DNA from: Metabacillus flavus
GTDB lineage: Bacteria > Bacillota > Bacilli > Bacillales > Bacillaceae
Reading direction: 5' to 3'
Assembly: GCF_018283675.1 (NCBI RefSeq)
Contig: NZ_JAGVRK010000001.1
Coordinates: 248,001-312,000 of the forward strand
DNA: 64,000 nt
Shown here: piece by piece, positions 8,804 to 18,000 of the stretch
Layout of the letters: every line of letters begins with the position of its first letter
Position numbering within the stretch: position 1 is the stretch's first letter
The notes under the pieces: model-generated
Seen by the model: the letters and a program-made list of their open reading frames with translations, nothing else
What the model was told of the DNA's origin: nothing
The model's database searches: none
Made by a program: the position numbers and the translations under genes

Positions 8804-9283
8804 TTGAGAGAAAGACCGCAAAATCAAATAAGCTTGAAGGCAAAAACCGTTTGGCAAATAACCGGCCTCATTACCTCTGCCATTTTTATATTGGCAGACA
8901 TAGGAATTGGCCTTCTTATTTATTTTGGGATTTGGCCTTTATGGACGGCCGCCATTGGAATCGCAGTGACTGCCGTATACATGATTTTTACCGTTTGGCT
9001 TGTTCCTATGTACAGGCAGCAGTTCTGGAGGTACGAGGTTCATGAGCAAGAAATTGATTTGCAGCATGGGTGGCTCACAGTAAAAAGAACCATTATCCCG
9101 ATGGTGAGAGTTCAGCACGTGGATACGAAGCAGGGGCCGCTGCTCAGAAAATATAAGCTGGCATCTGTGGAAATTTCAACGGCCGCTACAAAACACGAAA
9201 TTCCCGCCTTGGATATGGAAGAGGCAGATCGCCTAAGGGATTCAATTTCAAAACTGGCAAGGGTGACGGACGATGATGTCTGA
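8804..9283 (+). CDS. ydbS: PH-domain (bPH2) membrane protein YdbS
   Basis: A 159-residue protein with two adjacent N-terminal transmembrane segments (about residues 15-65) followed by a bacterial PH-like (bPH2, DUF304) domain. Start TTG 8804 follows AAAGGGGG. It overlaps ydbT by about ten bases, so the pair is translationally coupled. In B. subtilis, ydbS-ydbT is reported to protect against amylocyclicin-type bacteriocins; that role is transferred by homology and gene order. Location: cytoplasmic membrane. Confidence 0.9.
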   Translation: MRERPQNQISLKAKTVWQITGLITSAIFILADIGIGLLIYFGIWPLWTAAIGIAVTAVYMIFTVWLVPMYRQQFWRYEVHEQEIDLQHGWLTVKRTIIPMVRVQHVDTKQGPLLRKYKLASVEISTAATKHEIPALDMEEADRLRDSISKLARVTDDDV

Positions 9284-10775
9284 ACCGAAACGCCTCCATC
9301 CGGCAGCAGCCATTATTAATTTTATTAAGCTGTTAAAAGAAATGATTATTCCGCTTGTCATCTTTATTTTTGCGAATAGAGGAGATGGCCCTCTTGGAGT
9401 GCTGATGTATGCAGGTGCGGGGCTTTTTTTGCTCCTGCTGATTGCATTCAGTGTTATCAGATGGCTCAAGTTTACTTACCGGATTGAAGAGGATGAGCTT
9501 CGGATTGAACAAGGCCTTTTTGTGAAGCAAAAGCGGTTCGTCCCTGTGGAAAGAGTTCAAACCATCAATACCCGAGCTGGAATCATTCAGCAGGTGTTCG
9601 GACTTGTCCGTCTGGAAATTGAAACAGCGAGCGGCGGGGCGGAAGCAGAAATTGAACTGACCGCTATTTCCAAGAGTGAAGCGGCAGCTATAAAGCAGGC
9701 CTTAAATGAACGGAAGAACGTGATAAAGGCTGAGAATTCAGGGGAAGCACTGTTTGAGGAGCGGACGGCTCCGGCGAATGAAAAACTGACCTACAAAATG
9801 ACGCGGAAAGAGCTGCTCATCGGGGCGGCGACAAGCAGCGGAATAGGCGTCGTTTTGTCTGCGATTTTTGCATTCGGATCTCAGCTTGATGAAGTGCTGC
9901 CGATGGACTCTATATTGAAGCGATTTGAATTTTTGTCCCATTCAGGTGTGCCGTTTCTGGCCTTCGTTATTTTCCTTGGATTTTTCATCGCCTGGCTCCT
10001 CAGTATAGCGGGGATCCTCTTGAAATATTCTGGGTTTATGCTTGAAAAAACAGGAGATGAACTCGTTATATCGCGCGGGCTGATTGAAAAAAACCAGCTC
10101 ACAATCCCGATTAGGCGAATTCAGGCGGTGAAAATTACGGAAAATCCGCTGAGGCAGCCTCTCGGATATGCCACTGTACAGCTCATATGTGCGAGTGGCA
10201 AGGCGGATAATGACGGCCTCTCAGCAGCTATCTTTCCATTTGTTAAAACAAAGGAAGCTGTAAAATTGCTGGAGGAATTCCTTCCTGAATATACGTACAG
10301 CATGAAAAAAATCCCGGTTCCCAAGAGGGCATTAAGAAAATACGTCATAAGGTATACGTGGCCTTCCCTAGTCCCTATTGGAATATTAAATTTTTTATTT
10401 CCGCACTGGGGATGGTTTTCACTTATCCTTCTCCCGCTTTTTGCATTGTTCGGTTTCTGGGCTTATAAAGATTCAGGGTATGCCGTAGATGGGGAGCAAC
10501 TGACCCTCCATGCAAGGGCAATCAGTAAATACTCTGTTATTTTGCCTAAAAAGAGAATGCAGCAGGTTCAGATTAACCAGAATATCTTCCAAAAGCAGGG
10601 CTCCCTTGCAACAGCAGCGACTGCTGTCATGTCGAATGTATTTGGAGCCCATTTCTCGGTAAAGGACCTGGAGCTTGAAGACGGCAGCCGGATTTATGAG
10701 TGGTATTCAAATCGTCTATCAAGTGATGCTGGCGATGATTCCGAGCAAGGCCAGGAGGACGAGTACAGCGGCTAA
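9273..10775 (+). CDS. ydbT: PH-domain (bPH2) membrane protein YdbT
   Basis: A 500-residue membrane protein with repeated architecture: paired transmembrane helices near 15-65, 180-250 and 365-395, each followed by a bPH2 domain. Partner of YdbS, with overlapping start (ATG at 9273 or 9276). The last 57 bases overlap the 3' end of the convergent rhomboid gene, so both C-termini are encoded by the same DNA on opposite strands. Probable membrane resistance complex with YdbS, known only from the B. subtilis homologues. Confidence 0.9.
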   Translation: MMSEPKRLHPAAAIINFIKLLKEMIIPLVIFIFANRGDGPLGVLMYAGAGLFLLLLIAFSVIRWLKFTYRIEEDELRIEQGLFVKQKRFVPVERVQTINTRAGIIQQVFGLVRLEIETASGGAEAEIELTAISKSEAAAIKQALNERKNVIKAENSGEALFEERTAPANEKLTYKMTRKELLIGAATSSGIGVVLSAIFAFGSQLDEVLPMDSILKRFEFLSHSGVPFLAFVIFLGFFIAWLLSIAGILLKYSGFMLEKTGDELVISRGLIEKNQLTIPIRRIQAVKITENPLRQPLGYATVQLICASGKADNDGLSAAIFPFVKTKEAVKLLEEFLPEYTYSMKKIPVPKRALRKYVIRYTWPSLVPIGILNFLFPHWGWFSLILLPLFALFGFWAYKDSGYAVDGEQLTLHARAISKYSVILPKKRMQQVQINQNIFQKQGSLATAATAVMSNVFGAHFSVKDLELEDGSRIYEWYSNRLSSDAGDDSEQGQEDEYSG

Positions 10776-11432
10776 AATGGTTTTCCAGTCCCATTTAACT
10801 GGCTTTGCGCGTTTGCTTTCACTATAAGGTGTATAGTGGGCAAACGCTTCTTTTTTTAGAATTATGGCCGCCAGTCCAAATCCAGCCGCCAATCCGAAAA
10901 AGTGGGCGACAGCATTGGTGGAAGGGGAAAAGAATGATGTGAGAAGGCTTAGGGCTAGAATAATAACAAGAACCTGCACATTAGCCTGACTAATTCTGCT
11001 TTTTCGGAAAAAGGCCATAAAAAGGTAGCAGCCGAACAAGCCGAAAATAGCTCCGGAAGCACCGACGTGGCTGTAATCAGGAGGCTGAATGAAATAGGTA
11101 GCCGCATTTCCGGCGATGCCTGATCCTAGGTAAATCAGTGCGAAACGTCCTTTTCCAAGCAATTCTTCCAGTGCAGGAGCGAATAATATAAGGGATAGAG
11201 TGTTAAAAAGCAAATGAGTAAAGCTCGCGTGAAGAAAAATCGGTGTGATCAATCTCCACCACTGTCCGTCTGATATGGCGGCATTGAATCCGTCAGCTTG
11301 TGAAAACCAGTAAGGGGCATCCTTGAATGGAAGTGAAAAAAATGCCCATAGAAGGATCTGCAGTCCTATAATGAAGGTGGTCAGCGGAAATTTGGCTATG
11401 AATGAAGAAAAGCTTTCAGTTCTGATAAACAA
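10719..11432 (-). CDS. ydcA: Rhomboid family intramembrane serine protease (YdcA-like)
   Basis: A 237-residue polytopic protein with the rhomboid signature: catalytic Ser in GASGAIFG and catalytic His in NAVAHFFG, plus the upstream HASFTHLLFN helix. Rhomboids cleave membrane-protein substrates within the bilayer; the substrate is unknown. It starts at ATG 11432, with a purine-rich GGGGGCG upstream, divergent from acpS. Its 3' end overlaps ydbT by 57 bases in convergent orientation, with no room for a terminator between them. The position matches ydcA of B. subtilis. Confidence 0.93.
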   Translation of the reverse strand: MFIRTESFSSFIAKFPLTTFIIGLQILLWAFFSLPFKDAPYWFSQADGFNAAISDGQWWRLITPIFLHASFTHLLFNTLSLILFAPALEELLGKGRFALIYLGSGIAGNAATYFIQPPDYSHVGASGAIFGLFGCYLFMAFFRKSRISQANVQVLVIILALSLLTSFFSPSTNAVAHFFGLAAGFGLAAIILKKEAFAHYTPYSESKRAKPVKWDWKTILAAVLVLLALLGIIASIT

Positions 11433-11516
11433 TTGGACTCGCCCCCTTTAAATGTTTAGTTCATTTATATGGAACAGGACGATGAATAGTACAAGGGAAA
11501 TGGAGAGGAGAAATGG

Positions 11517-11882
11517 ATGATTACGGGGATTGGGTTAGATATAGTAGAGATAGAAAGGATTCGGGGTCTGGAAAATCGCCAGCCGCGATTTTCTGAAAGA
11601 ATTTTAGGCAAAGATGAATTGCTAATTTATGAGCAGTTAACAGGCGTCCGCAAAACGGAGTTTCTAGCCGGCCGGTTTGCCTGCAAGGAAGCTTTTGCGA
11701 AGGCGACCGGACTAGGCATCGGAGAATCCCTGAGCTTTCAAGACATTCAAATTATTAAAGAGAACAGCGGAAAGCCCGCTGTTATAGCCTCAGGATTTCG
11801 GGACGCAAGGATTTTCGTGTCCATTACCCACACGAAGGAATACGCCGCTGCCCAGATTATCATCGAGAGCCTGTCAAGCTAG
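11517..11882 (+). CDS. acpS: Holo-[acyl-carrier-protein] synthase
   Basis: A 121-residue phosphopantetheinyl transferase that moves 4'-phosphopantetheine from CoA to ACP. The family motifs GIGLDIVEIERI at the N-terminus and the GRFACKEAFAKA helix near residue 56 are intact, including the Mg-binding Asp and Glu. Normal length for AcpS. ATG 11517 follows GGAGAGG. Essential fatty-acid pathway gene in its usual place between ydcA and ydcC. Confidence 0.97.
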   Translation: MITGIGLDIVEIERIRGLENRQPRFSERILGKDELLIYEQLTGVRKTEFLAGRFACKEAFAKATGLGIGESLSFQDIQIIKENSGKPAVIASGFRDARIFVSITHTKEYAAAQIIIESLSS

Positions 11883-11885
11883 TCT

Positions 11886-11914
11886 GCATATTCACCCTGT
11901 CTGTCTCATATATT
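11886..11914 (+). promoter_or_regulatory. Candidate sigma-E (mother-cell sporulation) promoter for ydcC
   Basis: GCATATT (11886-11892), 14-base spacer and CATATATT (11907-11914). This fits the sigma-E consensus (KMATATT, CATACAHT) well. ydcC is, to my knowledge, a sigma-E regulon member in B. subtilis. Confidence 0.65.
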
Positions 11915-11997
11915 TGTATCGGAATGGGAGAGACAAGTGTTTTGGCACTGTTTTTCTTACACTTTTTTGTGAGATAAAGCAAAGGGGCTGAAAAAGG

Positions 11998-13008
11998 GTG
12001 AAAAGAAGCTTAAGTTTATTGCTGGTAGGGCTGATAGCTGTCTTTCTAATGTCTGCCTGCGGAAACAAATCCCAGAATGACGTAGTGAAAGGGCTGGATA
12101 AGAAGGTTGAGGATCTTGAGAGCTATAAAACGAATGCGAAAATGACGCTTCAGACGGGCAGCGAACCTCAAGTCTATGACGTGGAAATCTGGTACAAGGA
12201 GCCCTCCTTCTACCGTGTGAACCTGAAAAATCCTGCAAAAGAGCAAAGCCAGATGATCTTGCGCAATGAGGAAGGCGTATATGTCCTGACACCTTCTCTC
12301 AACAAAAGCTTCCGTTTCCAAAGCGACTGGCCGAAAAACAGCAGTCAGGCATATCTATTCGAATCTTTAGTGAAAGATATTATTTCTGACAAAGCAGCGG
12401 TCTTTAAAGCGACGGAAAAACAGTATGTATTTGAAACGAAAACCAACTATCAAAACAATTCCATGCTGCCGATGCAGGAAATAACGTTCAATAAGAAGGA
12501 TTTGTCACCTGCAAGTGTAAAAGTGATGGATCCGGATCGCAATGCCCTAGTCACGGTCGAATTTAAAGACTTTGAATTCAACCCTTCCTTCGATAAAGAT
12601 TCCTTCAATATGGAGAAAAACATGTCATTCGGCATGATGGACCTTCCGGCTGCCGCGCCGGTGGATAAAGAGCCTTTTGCTGTTAAATATCCGATGGAAA
12701 TGCCGGAGGGAGTCAAGCTGATTCAGGAAAAAGAGCTTGAAACAAACAATGGCAAGCGAATCGTTATGACGTTCGCGGGCAAGAAGAACTTTACGATGAT
12801 TCAGGAAAGAGCCAGAGTTTCCTCTTCAGCCAAGGCTGTGACGGTCAACGGGGATCCGGCCGATTTAGGATTTACAGTCGGTGCAATTAGTGAAAATTCC
12901 ATCTCCTGGACTTCGGAGGGAGTGGAGTACATGATTGCTTCAGAGGATATGACTCCTGAAGAAATGATGAATGCCGCGAGGTCGGTTCAAGGACAAACTG
13001 CAAAATAA
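11998..13008 (+). CDS. ydcC: Sporulation-associated lipoprotein YdcC (LolA-like fold)
   Basis: A 336-residue lipoprotein: an N-terminal hydrophobic signal ends in the lipobox LMSAC, so Cys20 would be lipidated and the protein held on the outer face of the membrane. The first part (about 30-210) looks like a LolA/LppX-type lipoprotein-binding fold, and the C-terminal 100 residues resemble a DUF4367 domain. Start GTG 11998 follows AAAGGGG. A candidate sigma-E promoter lies upstream and a terminator follows the stop, so it may be a monocistronic mother-cell gene. Molecular function unknown. Confidence 0.88.
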   Translation: MKRSLSLLLVGLIAVFLMSACGNKSQNDVVKGLDKKVEDLESYKTNAKMTLQTGSEPQVYDVEIWYKEPSFYRVNLKNPAKEQSQMILRNEEGVYVLTPSLNKSFRFQSDWPKNSSQAYLFESLVKDIISDKAAVFKATEKQYVFETKTNYQNNSMLPMQEITFNKKDLSPASVKVMDPDRNALVTVEFKDFEFNPSFDKDSFNMEKNMSFGMMDLPAAAPVDKEPFAVKYPMEMPEGVKLIQEKELETNNGKRIVMTFAGKKNFTMIQERARVSSSAKAVTVNGDPADLGFTVGAISENSISWTSEGVEYMIASEDMTPEEMMNAARSVQGQTAK

Positions 13009-13018
13009 TGCGAAAACA

Positions 13019-13050
13019 GGAAGGTGCGATTCGCGCCTTCCTTAAATTTT
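13019..13050 (+). terminator. Terminator after ydcC
   Basis: Ten-pair GC-rich stem (13019-13028 with about 13033-13042, one G-T pair), then a T-rich but interrupted tract. Confidence 0.65.
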
Positions 13051-13079
13051 GTATAAGGGAATGCACCGCTTTAATCCGT

Positions 13080-13109
13080 TTGACAAGAGCCTGTTCATAG
13101 TCGGATAAT
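13080..13109 (+). promoter_or_regulatory. Sigma-A promoter for alr
   Basis: Perfect -35 TTGACA (13080-13085), 18-base spacer and GATAAT (13104-13109), about 40 bases before the alr start. Confidence 0.8.
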
Positions 13110-13147
13110 CTTCTATAGCATGAATTTTGTCAGAGGATGTGTAGGGA

Positions 13148-14308
13148 ATGAATGAGGGTCTTTCTTTTTATCGGGATACTTGGGCGGAAATTAATTTAGA
13201 CGCCATTGAATATAATGTAAAGAGCATGATCCAGCATCTTGGTGAGGATGGTACCGTGATTGCAGTCGTCAAAGCGAATGCATACGGACACGGAGATTAT
13301 GAGGTGGCTGAAACAGCCCTCCAGGCGGGAGCTCATATGCTGGCTGTTGCATTTATGGATGAAGGAATTGCGCTCCGGAAAAAAGGAATGCGCGCGCCGA
13401 TTCTTGTCCTTGGAGCATCACGGCCTGAGGATGTACAAATCAGCATCGATTATGATCTTATGCTGACTGCGGTATCTCTCGATTGGGTTATGCAGGCAGA
13501 AAAATATGCAGCTGAAGGAGAGCTTACTTTCCATATCAAGCTGGATACAGGCATGGGACGCCTTGGCATCACAAAAAGAGAAGAGCTGGAGGCAGTGATT
13601 GAGTTTGTCCGAAAATCTGATCGAATGAAAATCGCCGGGATTTTCACGCATTTTGCAACAGCTGACGAACTGGATTCTGATTACGCGGAATATCAGTTTT
13701 CAGTTTTTGAAAAATTGATTGATGGACTTGCGGATCCGGAATGGATGATCCATTGTGCAAACAGTGCGGCCGGATTAAGATTTCCGAGCCGGATATTCAA
13801 TACTGTAAGGCTTGGAATCTCCATGTATGGTCTTGCCCCTTCGGTGGAGCTCAAAGAAAAAATGCCCTATCCATTGGAAGAAGCCCTGTCTCTTCATACG
13901 AAACTGGTTCACGTTAAGAAAATAGCAAAAGGTGAAAAAGTCAGCTACGGGGCAGCCTATACAGCTCTGGAAGATGAATGGATCGGAACACTTCCTGTCG
14001 GATATGCAGACGGATGGATCCGGCGCCTGAAGGATTCCGAAGTGCTTGCTGACGGAATGAGGGTGCCGATAGTCGGCAGAATCTGCATGGATCAGTGCAT
14101 GATTCGACTTCCTCGAAAAATGCCGATTGGAACAAAAGTTACCCTGATTGGAAGACAATCAGAAGAATATATTCCAATTGATGAAATCGCCGGGCGTCTG
14201 GAAACCATCAATTACGAAGTTCCTTGTATTTTGTCGGCCAGGGTCCCCCGTATGTTTTTGCGAAATAAGAGTATAATGGAAGTTAGGAACCCCATTATCC
14301 AATCATAA
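13148..14308 (+). CDS. alr: Alanine racemase
   Basis: A 386-residue PLP-dependent racemase supplying D-alanine to Ddl and teichoic acid D-alanylation. The PLP lysine lies in VVKANAYGHG (near residue 41). The C-terminal beta domain carries the second catalytic base, Tyr, in the VSYGAAYT region, and GRICMDQCM. Start ATG 13148, preceded by a purine-rich AGGATG/AGGGA stretch. Own promoter upstream. The position between ydcC and the EndoAI/EndoA module is the same as in B. subtilis, where alr is the vegetative racemase. Confidence 0.97.
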   Translation: MNEGLSFYRDTWAEINLDAIEYNVKSMIQHLGEDGTVIAVVKANAYGHGDYEVAETALQAGAHMLAVAFMDEGIALRKKGMRAPILVLGASRPEDVQISIDYDLMLTAVSLDWVMQAEKYAAEGELTFHIKLDTGMGRLGITKREELEAVIEFVRKSDRMKIAGIFTHFATADELDSDYAEYQFSVFEKLIDGLADPEWMIHCANSAAGLRFPSRIFNTVRLGISMYGLAPSVELKEKMPYPLEEALSLHTKLVHVKKIAKGEKVSYGAAYTALEDEWIGTLPVGYADGWIRRLKDSEVLADGMRVPIVGRICMDQCMIRLPRKMPIGTKVTLIGRQSEEYIPIDEIAGRLETINYEVPCILSARVPRMFLRNKSIMEVRNPIIQS

Positions 14309-14379
14309 TCGGCTGAAAAAAGGCTGATAGATGGGGATCAATCATGCTGCTGGCATTAAGAGATTATTTAGAAAATAGT

Positions 14380-14407
14380 TTGCTTCTCGCATCAATAGTG
14401 GTATGAT
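14380..14407 (+). promoter_or_regulatory. Promoter of the EndoAI-EndoA operon
   Basis: TTGCTT (14380-14385), 16-base spacer and TATGAT (14402-14407), about 50 bases before the antitoxin start. Confidence 0.7.
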
Positions 14408-14458
14408 TGACTATGGAATGGAATAACGGGTGTGCAAGTTTGGTGGAGGTGTATGTTT

Positions 14459-14740
14459 GTGTCTGAATCCAGCGCAACGACTGAAATTATGATCCGCTTA
14501 CCGCAGACATTAGTGTCAGAATTGGACAGTCTTGTCAAACAAGAGAACGGAAATCGAAGCGAGCTTATTTATCAGGCGACAAAAATGTATCTTCGTGAAC
14601 GCAAAAAGCGCCAGATTCGTGAATCCATGAGACGCGGATACATGGAAATGGCCAAGATTAACCTCAATATTGCTTCCGAAGCTTTCATGGCAGAATCAGA
14701 GGCTGATCATACCGTAGACCGCTTAGTAAGCGGAGGTTGA
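14459..14740 (+). CDS. ndoAI: Antitoxin EndoAI (MazE-like, ribbon-helix-helix)
   Basis: A 93-residue antitoxin with an N-terminal ribbon-helix-helix DNA-binding segment ([16 protein letters not shown]) and the conserved C-terminal stretch [18 protein letters not shown], which docks on the toxin. Start GTG 14459 is preferred to ATG 14453 because GGAGG lies nine bases upstream of the GTG but only three from the ATG, and it gives the usual 93-residue length. It neutralises EndoA and probably autoregulates the operon. Toxin start is four bases downstream. Confidence 0.93.
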   Translation: MSESSATTEIMIRLPQTLVSELDSLVKQENGNRSELIYQATKMYLRERKKRQIRESMRRGYMEMAKINLNIASEAFMAESEADHTVDRLVSGG

Positions 14741-14744
14741 TCCT

Positions 14745-15095
14745 TTGATTGTTAAACGCGGCGACGTTTATTTTGCTGACTTATCTCCTGTGGTGGGTTC
14801 TGAACAGGGAGGCGTTCGTCCAGTTTTAATCATTCAAAACGATATCGGCAACCGGTTTAGCCCCACTGTCATTGTTGCAGCTATTACTGCCCAAATCCAA
14901 AAGGCGAAATTGCCGACTCATGTCGAGATTGACGCAAAACGCTATGGTTTTGAACGGGACTCCGTCATTTTGCTGGAGCAAATCCGGACAATCGACAAAC
15001 AGCGACTGACCGATAAGATTACTCATCTTGATGATGAAATGATGGATAAAGTGGACGAAGCCCTACAGATAAGCCTCGGACTTATTGATTTTTAA
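14745..15095 (+). CDS. ndoA: Endoribonuclease toxin EndoA (MazF family)
   Basis: A 116-residue MazF-family mRNA interferase; the B. subtilis homologue cuts at UACAU. The conserved [20 protein letters not shown] start and the [12 protein letters not shown] strand with its catalytic Arg are intact. Start TTG 14745, with GGAGG in the end of the antitoxin gene. Followed by a strong terminator, so the operon is bicistronic. Its position next to rsbR is a conserved Bacillus feature. Confidence 0.96.
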   Translation: MIVKRGDVYFADLSPVVGSEQGGVRPVLIIQNDIGNRFSPTVIVAAITAQIQKAKLPTHVEIDAKRYGFERDSVILLEQIRTIDKQRLTDKITHLDDEMMDKVDEALQISLGLIDF

Positions 15096-15110
15096 TCGAA
15101 TACCCAAAAT

Positions 15111-15150
15111 AAAAAGGGAGTTGCTATATCCGGCGGCTCCCTTTTTATTT
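15111..15150 (+). terminator. Terminator after ndoA
   Basis: Long stem (15111-15123 with about 15133-15146) made of an A-rich base and GGGAG/CTCCC core, followed by a T-rich tract. Confidence 0.9.
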
Positions 15151-15315
15151 TATAATAAACATAATTAAACGCTGACTGTTATACCGGGAATGAGAGCATA
15201 ACCCACAACTTGGAAACGAAGTTTTGACGGCACATTCCTTTTTTTTGTTTACATAAATAGGTATAATGTGATGAGTGTATATATTATCGATTTTAGGGAA
15301 TAAGGGGGGATTTAC

Positions 15316-16152
15316 ATGAATCAGGAAGACAACCGGATTTTATCATTTATACGCGAAAATCAGACGGAGATTGCAGAAAGCTGGTTTGAAGCTCTTAAGG
15401 AATTGGATGACCGCAAATATTCAGAACTCATGTCAGATTCTGCTTATATGAATACAGCGCAGGATTTCATCATTCTTCTGCTTCAGCATATGGAGGGAAC
15501 CGCTGAGAACCATGATCAGCTCGTAACCACCTTTTCTTCCCGTCTTGTACAAGCCGGCTGGTCGCTGACCTTTATTACAAAAGGTGTTAAGCAACTGGGG
15601 CTGATTATCTTTACTAAAATGACTGAGGGTACTTCCGAAGAGGATAAAATGAAATTGGTTTGGGAATTTGACCAGAATTTCTCCCCAATCACAGAAGAAC
15701 TTTTGCTCGAATATGCCGCTTCATGGGAAAGAACTGTTTCGCTTCAGAAAATTGCGCTTCAGGAATTGTCCGCCCCGCTTATTCCTGTATTTGAACATAT
15801 AACCGTGATGCCTCTGGTGGGAACGATTGATACCGAAAGAGCGAAACGCATCATGGAAAACTTGCTGGACGGTGTCGTTAAGCATCGTTCTCAGGTCGTT
15901 TTGATTGATATAACCGGAGTTCCGGTAGTAGATACAATGGTCGCTCATCACATTATTCAGGCCTCCGAGGCAGTGCGCCTGGTTGGAGCAAAATGCCTTC
16001 TTGTCGGCATTCGCCCTGAAATTGCCCAGACGATTGTGAATCTCGGAATTAACCTGAACCAGATTACAACGAAGAACTCACTTCAAAAAGGGATTGAAGC
16101 CGCTCTGGAAATGACAAATAGAAATATCGTTTCAACGGAGGAATTAGTATGA
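15316..16152 (+). CDS. rsbRA: Stressosome component RsbRA
   Basis: A 278-residue stressosome subunit: N-terminal non-haem globin-like sensory domain (about 1-135), a linker helix, then a C-terminal STAS domain. Thr173 and Thr207 match the two RsbT-phosphorylated threonines of B. subtilis RsbRA (171 and 205). With RsbS it forms the cytoplasmic complex that sequesters RsbT until environmental stress. Start ATG 15316 follows AAGGGGGG. First gene of the sigB operon; its stop overlaps rsbS by four bases. A TATAAT-like hexamer near 15264 with a poor -35 may be the housekeeping promoter. Confidence 0.96.
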   Translation: MNQEDNRILSFIRENQTEIAESWFEALKELDDRKYSELMSDSAYMNTAQDFIILLLQHMEGTAENHDQLVTTFSSRLVQAGWSLTFITKGVKQLGLIIFTKMTEGTSEEDKMKLVWEFDQNFSPITEELLLEYAASWERTVSLQKIALQELSAPLIPVFEHITVMPLVGTIDTERAKRIMENLLDGVVKHRSQVVLIDITGVPVVDTMVAHHIIQASEAVRLVGAKCLLVGIRPEIAQTIVNLGINLNQITTKNSLQKGIEAALEMTNRNIVSTEELV

Positions 16153-16514
16153 GAACGCCAAGAATACCCATATTAAAATTGAAAGATTGCCTTCTCATTT
16201 CAATTCAATGGGAATTGGACGATCAGACTGCTCTGCAATTTCAGGAAGACCTTCTTCATAAAATTCATGAAACGGGTGCCAACGGTGTCGTTATTGATTT
16301 GACTTCTGTTGATGTGATCGATTCATTTATTGCCAAAGTACTTGGAGATGTGATCAGCATGTCCAAGCTAATGGGTGCAACCGTCGTACTTACAGGTATT
16401 CAGCCTGCAGTAGCGATCACTCTGATCGAGCTCGGCATACAGCTTGAAGATGTGAGGACCGCATTGGATTTAGAAAAAGGACTTGAGACACTTCAGCAGG
16501 AATTGGGGGAATAG
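16149..16514 (+). CDS. rsbS: Stressosome scaffold RsbS
   Basis: A 121-residue single STAS domain protein. Ser59 in VDVIDSF corresponds to the residue phosphorylated by RsbT in B. subtilis. Unphosphorylated RsbS holds RsbT in the stressosome. The ATG overlaps the rsbRA stop codon, giving translational coupling. Followed three bases later by rsbT. Confidence 0.97.
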   Translation: MRTPRIPILKLKDCLLISIQWELDDQTALQFQEDLLHKIHETGANGVVIDLTSVDVIDSFIAKVLGDVISMSKLMGATVVLTGIQPAVAITLIELGIQLEDVRTALDLEKGLETLQQELGE

Positions 16515-16517
16515 CCA

Positions 16518-16919
16518 ATGGACAACCAATCCTGTGTAAAAATAGTGACGGAATGGGATATCGTTGCAGCGCGCCAGCTTGGGCGCAACGTAGCGAAAGA
16601 GCTTGGTTTCGGAACTGTGGACCAGGCGAGAATTACCACCGCCATATCTGAATTGGCTAGAAATATTTATTTATATGCTGGCCAGGGTCAGCTTTGCATT
16701 GAACAGATTGAAGAGTACGGAAAAAGAGGACTGAAAATAATAGCCATTGATAGTGGTCCCGGAATCCCTGATATCCGTAAAGTCATGGAAGACGGCTTTT
16801 CAACTTCAGGAGGACTCGGTGCCGGATTGCCAGGTGTTAAACGGCTGATGGATGAATTCAACATTCAGTCTGCTTCTGGGGAAGGGACCGACATTCGAGC
16901 GGTCAAATGGCTTCGCTAG
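16518..16919 (+). CDS. rsbT: Switch kinase RsbT
   Basis: A 133-residue GHKL-family serine/threonine kinase with ATP-binding boxes ELARNIYLYA, DSGPGIPD and STSGGLGAGLPG. It phosphorylates RsbRA and RsbS under stress, is released, and then binds and activates the phosphatase RsbU. ATG 16518 is preceded by GGGGGA. Fully conserved in length and motifs. Confidence 0.97.
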   Translation: MDNQSCVKIVTEWDIVAARQLGRNVAKELGFGTVDQARITTAISELARNIYLYAGQGQLCIEQIEEYGKRGLKIIAIDSGPGIPDIRKVMEDGFSTSGGLGAGLPGVKRLMDEFNIQSASGEGTDIRAVKWLR

Positions 16920-16931
16920 GAGGCTGGCCTT

Positions 16932-17939
16932 ATGGAATTCAAGGAAGTTGTAGAAACTAAATATAGAGAGCTGCTACACAATTATATAAGCGAACTAACA
17001 GAAACAGCATTATATCAGGGACAAAAATTCAGCAGACAAACACTTCAGCAGCAAATTCCTCCTGAGGAAATTGTCAGTATTCACCGGAAAGTTCTTCAGG
17101 AACTGTATCCGGATATCCAGGATGATGTGCTGAATTCTCTTGATTTTCTCCTTGAAGTGATGATGGGGTATGGTCTTGCTTATCAGGAGCATCAAATCCT
17201 GAGAGATAAGCAGCTCGAGATTAAGTCGGAGATTGAAATTGCCGCGAATGTTCAGCAGACACTGCTGGAAACGAAAATTCCGAACTGCAAGGAACTGGAT
17301 ATCGGGGCAGTGAGTATGCCATCCAAACAGATGAATGGAGATTATCACCATTTTGTTCAGGATGAGAATCACATAAGCATTGCACTGGCCGATGTCATTG
17401 GAAAAGGAATTCCGGCTGCTTTATGTATGTCGATGATTAAATACACGATGGACAGCCTTCCGGAATCCAGAAAGGATCCTGGCTTTGTGCTGGAAAACCT
17501 CAACCGTGTAGTTGAACAGAACGTGGATCCGAGTATGTTTATTACGATGTTCTACGGAATGTACGATTTGCATAGCCATTTGTTTTCATTTGCATCAGCT
17601 GGGCATGAGCCCGGTTTTTATTATTCTAAGCAGGAAGATGTTTTCCATGACCTTGATGCCAGAGGACTTGTACTTGGTGTGGATCAGAACGTGAAATACA
17701 AGCAATACGATAAAAAAGTGGAATGCGGAGACATGATTGTCCTCTTATCTGACGGCGTTTCCGAAAGCAGATCTGAAGATGGCTTTGTGGAGAGATCCGA
17801 GATTTCTGATTTAATCAGAAAATACGAGCACCTTCCGGCTCAGAAGATTGCGGATACGATTTATCAGGAGTTTTTATCTATGCAGGATTTTCAGCTAAGG
17901 GATGATTTTACCTTTATTATTATCCGCAGAAATGTTTAA
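16932..17939 (+). CDS. rsbU: Phosphoserine phosphatase RsbU
   Basis: A 335-residue protein: N-terminal RsbT-binding four-helix region (about 1-110), then a PPM/PP2C-type phosphatase domain with metal-binding Asp residues in NGDYH, ADVIGKGIPA and LSDGVSE. When RsbT binds it dephosphorylates RsbV-P, freeing sigma-B. Start ATG 16932 after AGGAGG. The internal sigma-B promoter for rsbV begins inside its last codons. Confidence 0.96.
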   Translation: MEFKEVVETKYRELLHNYISELTETALYQGQKFSRQTLQQQIPPEEIVSIHRKVLQELYPDIQDDVLNSLDFLLEVMMGYGLAYQEHQILRDKQLEIKSEIEIAANVQQTLLETKIPNCKELDIGAVSMPSKQMNGDYHHFVQDENHISIALADVIGKGIPAALCMSMIKYTMDSLPESRKDPGFVLENLNRVVEQNVDPSMFITMFYGMYDLHSHLFSFASAGHEPGFYYSKQEDVFHDLDARGLVLGVDQNVKYKQYDKKVECGDMIVLLSDGVSESRSEDGFVERSEISDLIRKYEHLPAQKIADTIYQEFLSMQDFQLRDDFTFIIIRRNV

Positions 17940-17959
17940 TAGTATTTGGAAACGGGTAG
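17934..17959 (+). promoter_or_regulatory. Internal sigma-B promoter for rsbV-rsbW-sigB-rsbX
   Basis: GTTTAA (17934-17939), 14-base spacer and GGGTAG (17954-17959), against the sigma-B consensus GTTTAA-N12-14-GGGTAT. It gives positive autoregulation, as in B. subtilis. Confidence 0.9.
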
Positions 17960-18000
17960 GAAACTAGTAGCATAAATCGTACTGTCTGAGGTGAATTTTA

